64,000 bases of DNA. Source: Saccharopolyspora gloriosae (GTDB taxonomy: Bacteria > Actinomycetota > Actinomycetes > Mycobacteriales > Pseudonocardiaceae). The position numbers and the translations under genes are program-made. The first letter of the stretch is position 1. Every line of letters begins with the position of its first letter. Below, piece after piece: positions 60,722 through 64,000 of this stretch. Under the pieces are notes generated by a model. The model worked only from the letters and a program-made list of their open reading frames with translations, was not told the origin of the DNA and did not search any database. Location: the NCBI RefSeq assembly GCF_014203325.1, contig NZ_JACHIV010000001.1, positions 807,501 to 871,500 of the forward strand. Direction: 5' to 3'.

Positions 60722-61291
60722 ATGGCCAGGGACATCGACCGTCCGCTGCGGTCCGACGCGCAGCGGAATCGGGAGAAGATCCTGTCCACCGCGGCGCGGA
60801 TGTTCGCCGAGCGGGGCTTGGACGCGCACCTCGATCACATCGCGAAGGAAGCGGGCGTGGGGTCCGGCACGCTGTACCGGAACTTCCCGACGCGAGAGGC
60901 GCTGATCGAGGCCGCTTACCGGCACGAGCTGAGCCGTCTCTGCGACGCCTCGCCGCACCTGCTGGCGACGCTGCCGCCGGGGGAGGCGCTGCGGGCCTGG
61001 ATGGGCCGCGCCCTGGACTACGCGACGGCGAAGCTGGGGATGGCCGACGCGCTGCGGGCCGTCATCGACTCCGGTGGGGCCCCGTACGACAAGAGCAAGG
61101 AAATGCTGCTCGACTCGATCACCCCGCTGCTGGACGCGGGCGCCCGCGCCGGAGTGATCAGGGACGACGTTCCGGCGGCGGACCTGCTGCTGGGCCTGTT
61201 CGGCATCGCGATGGCCGCCGGGGGAGCCGAACACCGAGAACAGGCCGAACGGCTGCTCGACCTCCTCTACGACGGCCTCCGCGTCCACTGA
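60722..61291 (+). CDS. TetR-family regulator
   Basis: A 189-residue repressor. The DNA-binding part is ILSTAARMFAERGLDAHLDH followed by AKEAGVGSGTLYRNFPTREA, the classic TetR helix-turn-helix. ATG 60722 is used; an ATG at 60683 would add an arginine-rich stretch. It lies 133 nt behind the toxin gene. Its sequence does not look like an immunity protein, and its target is unknown. Confidence 0.87.
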   Translation: MARDIDRPLRSDAQRNREKILSTAARMFAERGLDAHLDHIAKEAGVGSGTLYRNFPTREALIEAAYRHELSRLCDASPHLLATLPPGEALRAWMGRALDYATAKLGMADALRAVIDSGGAPYDKSKEMLLDSITPLLDAGARAGVIRDDVPAADLLLGLFGIAMAAGGAEHREQAERLLDLLYDGLRVH

Positions 61292-61296
61292 CCCGA

Positions 61297-61614
61297 GTCA
61301 ACGGCCCGTTCGTCCAATCGCATTGGACGAACGGTCCGTTCACTCCACCGGCATCGCCCCCACCGAGCTCATGGCCGCGCCGTCTCGCGTGGCTCACGCC
61401 GGAAGCTGATTCGAGTGAACGGCCTGTTCGTCCAACGGGATTGGACGAACAGGCCGTTCACTCCACTGGAATTGCTTCCGGGCGTGCGTGGTGGCGCTAG
61501 GGGGGAGTCGGTTGCGGCTCGGTGGTGGGGATATGGGTGAACGGACCGTTGGTCCAACGGGTTTAGACGAACGGTCCGTTCACTCGAACCACGTTGGGCG
61601 ATCGGTCCGTTCAC
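61297..61614. repeat. Palindrome cluster 10 (three full copies and a half copy)
   Basis: Copies lie at 61297-61343, 61415-61461 and 61537-61583, with a lone right arm at 61594-61614. The middle copy has two compensatory pairs of changes in both arms (A9 to C with T39 to G; C11 to T with G37 to A). The cluster lies between convergent genes. Confidence 0.9.
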
Positions 61615-61645
61615 TCCGGATCGTGCGCGATGGAGCCGAACGCAA

Positions 61646-61683
61646 AGCGGCCCGCTCACCCCGGTCGGGGCGAGCGGACCGCT
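61646..61683 (-). terminator. Hairpin behind the molybdopterin hydroxylase operon
   Basis: Arms 61646-61657 and 61672-61683 pair with one C-A mismatch (a G-U pair in minus-strand RNA), and four more C-G pairs lie further in, with a 4-nt loop. On the minus strand TTTGCGTT follows. It lies 22 nt behind the stop of the hydroxylase gene. Confidence 0.65.
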
Positions 61684-61705
61684 GATGTGATCACCCTGCT
61701 GCGTA

Positions 61706-63823
61706 CTACCCGGCCGCGTTGAGCACCCGGTCCAGGCTGATCGGCAGGTTCCGGTGCCGCACGCCGGTGGCGTGCCGCACGGCGTTGGCGATGGCGGCGG
61801 CGGTGCCGACGATGCCGACCTCGCCGACGCCCTTCACCCCGGACGGGTTGTCCTCGTCGGGGTCGTCGACCCAGTCCACTTTGATCTCGGGGACGTCGGC
61901 GTGCGCGGCGATGTGGTACCCGGCGAGGTTCGCGTTGGCCTGCCTGCCCGTCGCGTCCCGCACGCCCTCTTCGTGCAGCGCCATCGACAAGCCCATGATC
62001 ATGCCGCCGGCGAACTGGCTGCGCGCGGTCAGCGGGTTGATGATCCGCCCCACCGCGAACATGCCCAGCAGCCGCCGCACCCGCACCTCACCGCTGGTCA
62101 CGTCGACCGCGACCTCGGCGAACTGAGAGCTGAAGGAGTGCCGTTCGAGCTGCTTGCGGGCACCGATCAGCTCGGTGGTGTCGGCCCGCGCGGTCACCGG
62201 TGCCTGCTCGCCCGCGGCGAGCTTCTTCTGCAACGCCCGTGCCGCTTCGATGATCGCGAAGGACCAGGACTCGGTGCCGCGCGAACCTCCTGCGAGGAAC
62301 GCGGGCCCGAAGTCGCTGTCGGCGATCCGGATCCGCACCGCTTCCAGCGGCACCTCCAGCGCTTCCGCGGCGACCTGGGACAGCGCGGTGCGCGCCCCGG
62401 TGCCGATGTCGGCGGCGGTGATGCGCACCTCGTAGGTGCCGTCGGCCTCGGCGGTGATCGCGGCCGTGGAGGGCATCGGCCCGGCCCCGAACGAGCCCGC
62501 CGCGACGCCGGTGCCCAGCAGCCAGCGCCCGTCGCGGCGCACCCCGGGCCGCGGATCCCGCTGCCACCAGCCGAAGCGGCTCGCGCCCTGCTCCAGGCAG
62601 TCCACCAGCCTGCGGCTACTGAACGGGGTCCCGGACACGGGCCCGACGCTCGGTTCGTTGCGCAGCCGCAGCTCCACCGGGTCGATGTCGAGCCGCTCCG
62701 CGAGCTCGTCCATCGCCGATTCCAGCGCGAACGATCCGGGCGCCGCGCCGGGCGCCCGCATCCAGCCTGGCGAGGGCACGTTCAGCGGCACCACCCGAGT
62801 GCGGGTGCGGATGGCCTCCGACGCGTACATCACGCCGGTGAGCTCGGTGCCGAGCTCCACGAACTCCTTGATGGTGGAGGTGAACGACCGCGACTCGTGG
62901 TCGATGGCGCGCATCCGGCCGTCGGCGTCGGCGGCGAGCCGCACCCGCTGCTCGGTCGCGGACCGCAGCGACGTGACGGCGAAGACCTGCGGGCGCGTCA
63001 GCACCACCCGCACCGGGCGCTGCGTCAGGGTCGCGGCCATCACCGCGAGCACCAGCTGCGGGCCGGCGGCCTTGGAGCCGAAGCCGCCGCCGACGTGCTC
63101 GGAGCGGACCCGCACAGACTCCGGGGCCAGGTCGAACAGCTTCACCAGGATCTGCGCGACCAGGTAGGAGCCCTGGTTGGCGTCGACGACCTCCAGCCGC
63201 CCGTCCTCCCAGCGCGCCATGGACGCGTGCGGCTCCATCGCGGTGTGGTGTTCTTCGGGAGTGCTGTAGGTCTGCTCGACGACGGCCGCCGCTCCGTCGG
63301 TCTCGGCGTCCACGTCGCCCTTGTCGACGGTGCCCGCGCCTTCCGGCGCGTACTCGGCGGGGTGGTCGGCGCGGAACTCGGAGTCGTGCGGTTCCGCCTC
63401 GTAGGTGACTTCGAGGGCGTCGGCTGCGGCGCGGGCCTGTTCCGGCGTCTTCGCCACCACCAGCGCCACCGGGTGCCCCACGTAGCGCACCCGATCGTCC
63501 TGCAGCAGCTGCAATCCCGGGTCGGGGCCGAAGATCCCGGCTTCCGGGTTGAGTCGTGGCGCGTTGCCGTGGTGCAGCACGGTGAGCACGCCGGGCATGC
63601 CCAGCACCGCTTCGTCACCGATCGAAGTGATGCGGCCGTGCGCGACGGTGGATAGCACGAGCGAACCGTGCGCGAGGTTCTCGATGGGGTGGTCGGCGGC
63701 GTAGCGGGCTTCGCCGGTGACCTTGGCGCGGCCTTCGAGCCGGGTGCGGGCGGAGCCGGCGGTCCCGGTGTCGGCGGGGGAGGTGGTGCTCGTCGCGCTC
63801 ACCCGCGGGTCGATCGTGGTCAT
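61706..63823 (-). CDS. Molybdopterin-binding subunit of a xanthine-dehydrogenase-family hydroxylase
   Basis: A 705-residue large subunit of a molybdenum hydroxylase (YagR/XdhA-like, aldehyde or purine oxidoreductases). Family marks: GEARYAADHP at the start, VRYVGHPVALVVA, the cofactor loop EHVGGGFGSK, the RAPGAAPGSFALESAMDELA region (core RAPGAAPGSFALE) and near the end GVGEVGIVG with the likely catalytic glutamate. Its ATG overlaps the stop of the FAD subunit gene by ATGA. The substrate cannot be told. Confidence 0.9.
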   Translation of the reverse strand: MTTIDPRVSATSTTSPADTGTAGSARTRLEGRAKVTGEARYAADHPIENLAHGSLVLSTVAHGRITSIGDEAVLGMPGVLTVLHHGNAPRLNPEAGIFGPDPGLQLLQDDRVRYVGHPVALVVAKTPEQARAAADALEVTYEAEPHDSEFRADHPAEYAPEGAGTVDKGDVDAETDGAAAVVEQTYSTPEEHHTAMEPHASMARWEDGRLEVVDANQGSYLVAQILVKLFDLAPESVRVRSEHVGGGFGSKAAGPQLVLAVMAATLTQRPVRVVLTRPQVFAVTSLRSATEQRVRLAADADGRMRAIDHESRSFTSTIKEFVELGTELTGVMYASEAIRTRTRVVPLNVPSPGWMRAPGAAPGSFALESAMDELAERLDIDPVELRLRNEPSVGPVSGTPFSSRRLVDCLEQGASRFGWWQRDPRPGVRRDGRWLLGTGVAAGSFGAGPMPSTAAITAEADGTYEVRITAADIGTGARTALSQVAAEALEVPLEAVRIRIADSDFGPAFLAGGSRGTESWSFAIIEAARALQKKLAAGEQAPVTARADTTELIGARKQLERHSFSSQFAEVAVDVTSGEVRVRRLLGMFAVGRIINPLTARSQFAGGMIMGLSMALHEEGVRDATGRQANANLAGYHIAAHADVPEIKVDWVDDPDEDNPSGVKGVGEVGIVGTAAAIANAVRHATGVRHRNLPISLDRVLNAAG

Positions 63824-64000
63824 CGGGTGGCCTCCTCGGTGATTTCGGTCAGCACGGACACCACGAGGTTCCGGATGAGCGGCACCTTGTAACCGTTGTG
63901 CGGCAACGGTGTCGCGGCGGCGAGTTCGGCGTCGGCGGCGGCGCCGAACTCCTCGGCGGTGGCGGCGCGGCCGAGCAGCGCCCGCTCGGCGGCGTGCGCC
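63820..64000 (-). CDS. FAD-binding subunit of the same hydroxylase, C-terminal end only
   Basis: The last 60 residues of a gene cut by the window edge. The sequence (AAERALLGRAATAEEFGAA, then PHNGYKVPLIRNLVVSVLTE) fits the C-terminal domain of the FAD subunits of CO-dehydrogenase/YagS type. The TGA overlaps the start of the molybdopterin subunit gene, the usual order in these operons. The Fe-S subunit would be expected further upstream, beyond the window. Confidence 0.8.
   Translation of the reverse strand, partial: AHAAERALLGRAATAEEFGAAADAELAAATPLPHNGYKVPLIRNLVVSVLTEITEEATR

Noticed and set aside
60722..61291. TetR gene as the immunity gene of the EndoU toxin
   Set aside because: It has a standard TetR DNA-binding domain and a normal ligand domain; nothing suggests binding to a ribonuclease.

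Overview
The window is about 64 kb of high-GC actinomycete chromosome. It starts inside a 23S rRNA gene that carries the actinobacterial-type extra helix. It also holds a SigK/RskA locus in the Mycobacterium tuberculosis gene order, ESX/type VII accessory genes (EspG, EspC-like, PPE-like), a SpoOM-family protein and Family 2B encapsulins. Together these suggest a filamentous actinomycete, perhaps of the Pseudonocardiales; that placement is inference, because no phylogenetic marker could be compared here.

Layout. 1-3153: end of an rRNA operon (23S, 5S, terminator), followed by ilvD. 5392-12957: a SigK locus. Six co-oriented, mostly overlapping genes (alpha/beta hydrolase, FAD oxidoreductase, DUF1365, cyclopropane-synthase-like methyltransferase, sigK, rskA) diverge from a second methyltransferase and a DUF1295 reductase across a short gap with two face-to-face SigK-like promoters. 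12968-15801: an M20 amidohydrolase and a SpoOM protein. 16037-22140: an encapsulin operon of shell 1, a two-domain terpene-synthase-like protein, shell 2 and a polyprenyl diphosphate synthase. 22870-24727: an XRE regulator, then a secreted TNT-type NAD glycohydrolase with a small partner gene 4 nt behind it. 25072-28098: an AbiEi-like protein, a lipoprotein and a DUF1015 protein. 28324-31319: csoR-copZ-copA copper efflux. 31557-36030: an MFS transporter, then an acetoacetate-decarboxylase-like gene, a TetR regulator and a zinc alcohol dehydrogenase. 36372-41744: a uronate module (LacI regulator, uxaC, fructuronate reductase, sodium/solute symporter) with matching operators. 41792-45351: a secreted protein and an ECF sigma / membrane anti-sigma / ABC transporter operon. 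45696-50855: an S33 peptidase, a two-component system and small membrane proteins. 51227-60588: a type VII secretion accessory block ending in a 1576-residue WXG-RHS protein with an EndoU-like toxin tip. 60722-64000: a TetR regulator and the end of a molybdopterin hydroxylase operon.

Running through the window is a family of 47-bp near-perfect palindromes: 27 full copies and 2 half copies, always intergenic and always in clusters of two to four (ten clusters). They occur between convergent, tandem and divergent genes, so they are not simply terminators. Several copies carry compensatory changes in both arms, which suggests that hairpin or cruciform pairing matters.

The most interesting observations are this palindrome family; the two-shell encapsulin operon, whose terpene-synthase-like protein has lost canonical metal-binding residues in both domains and whose shell genes share an almost identical 171-bp tract of different codon style; the WXG-RHS-EndoU toxin with no adjacent immunity gene; and the TNT-type NADase with its small downstream gene.
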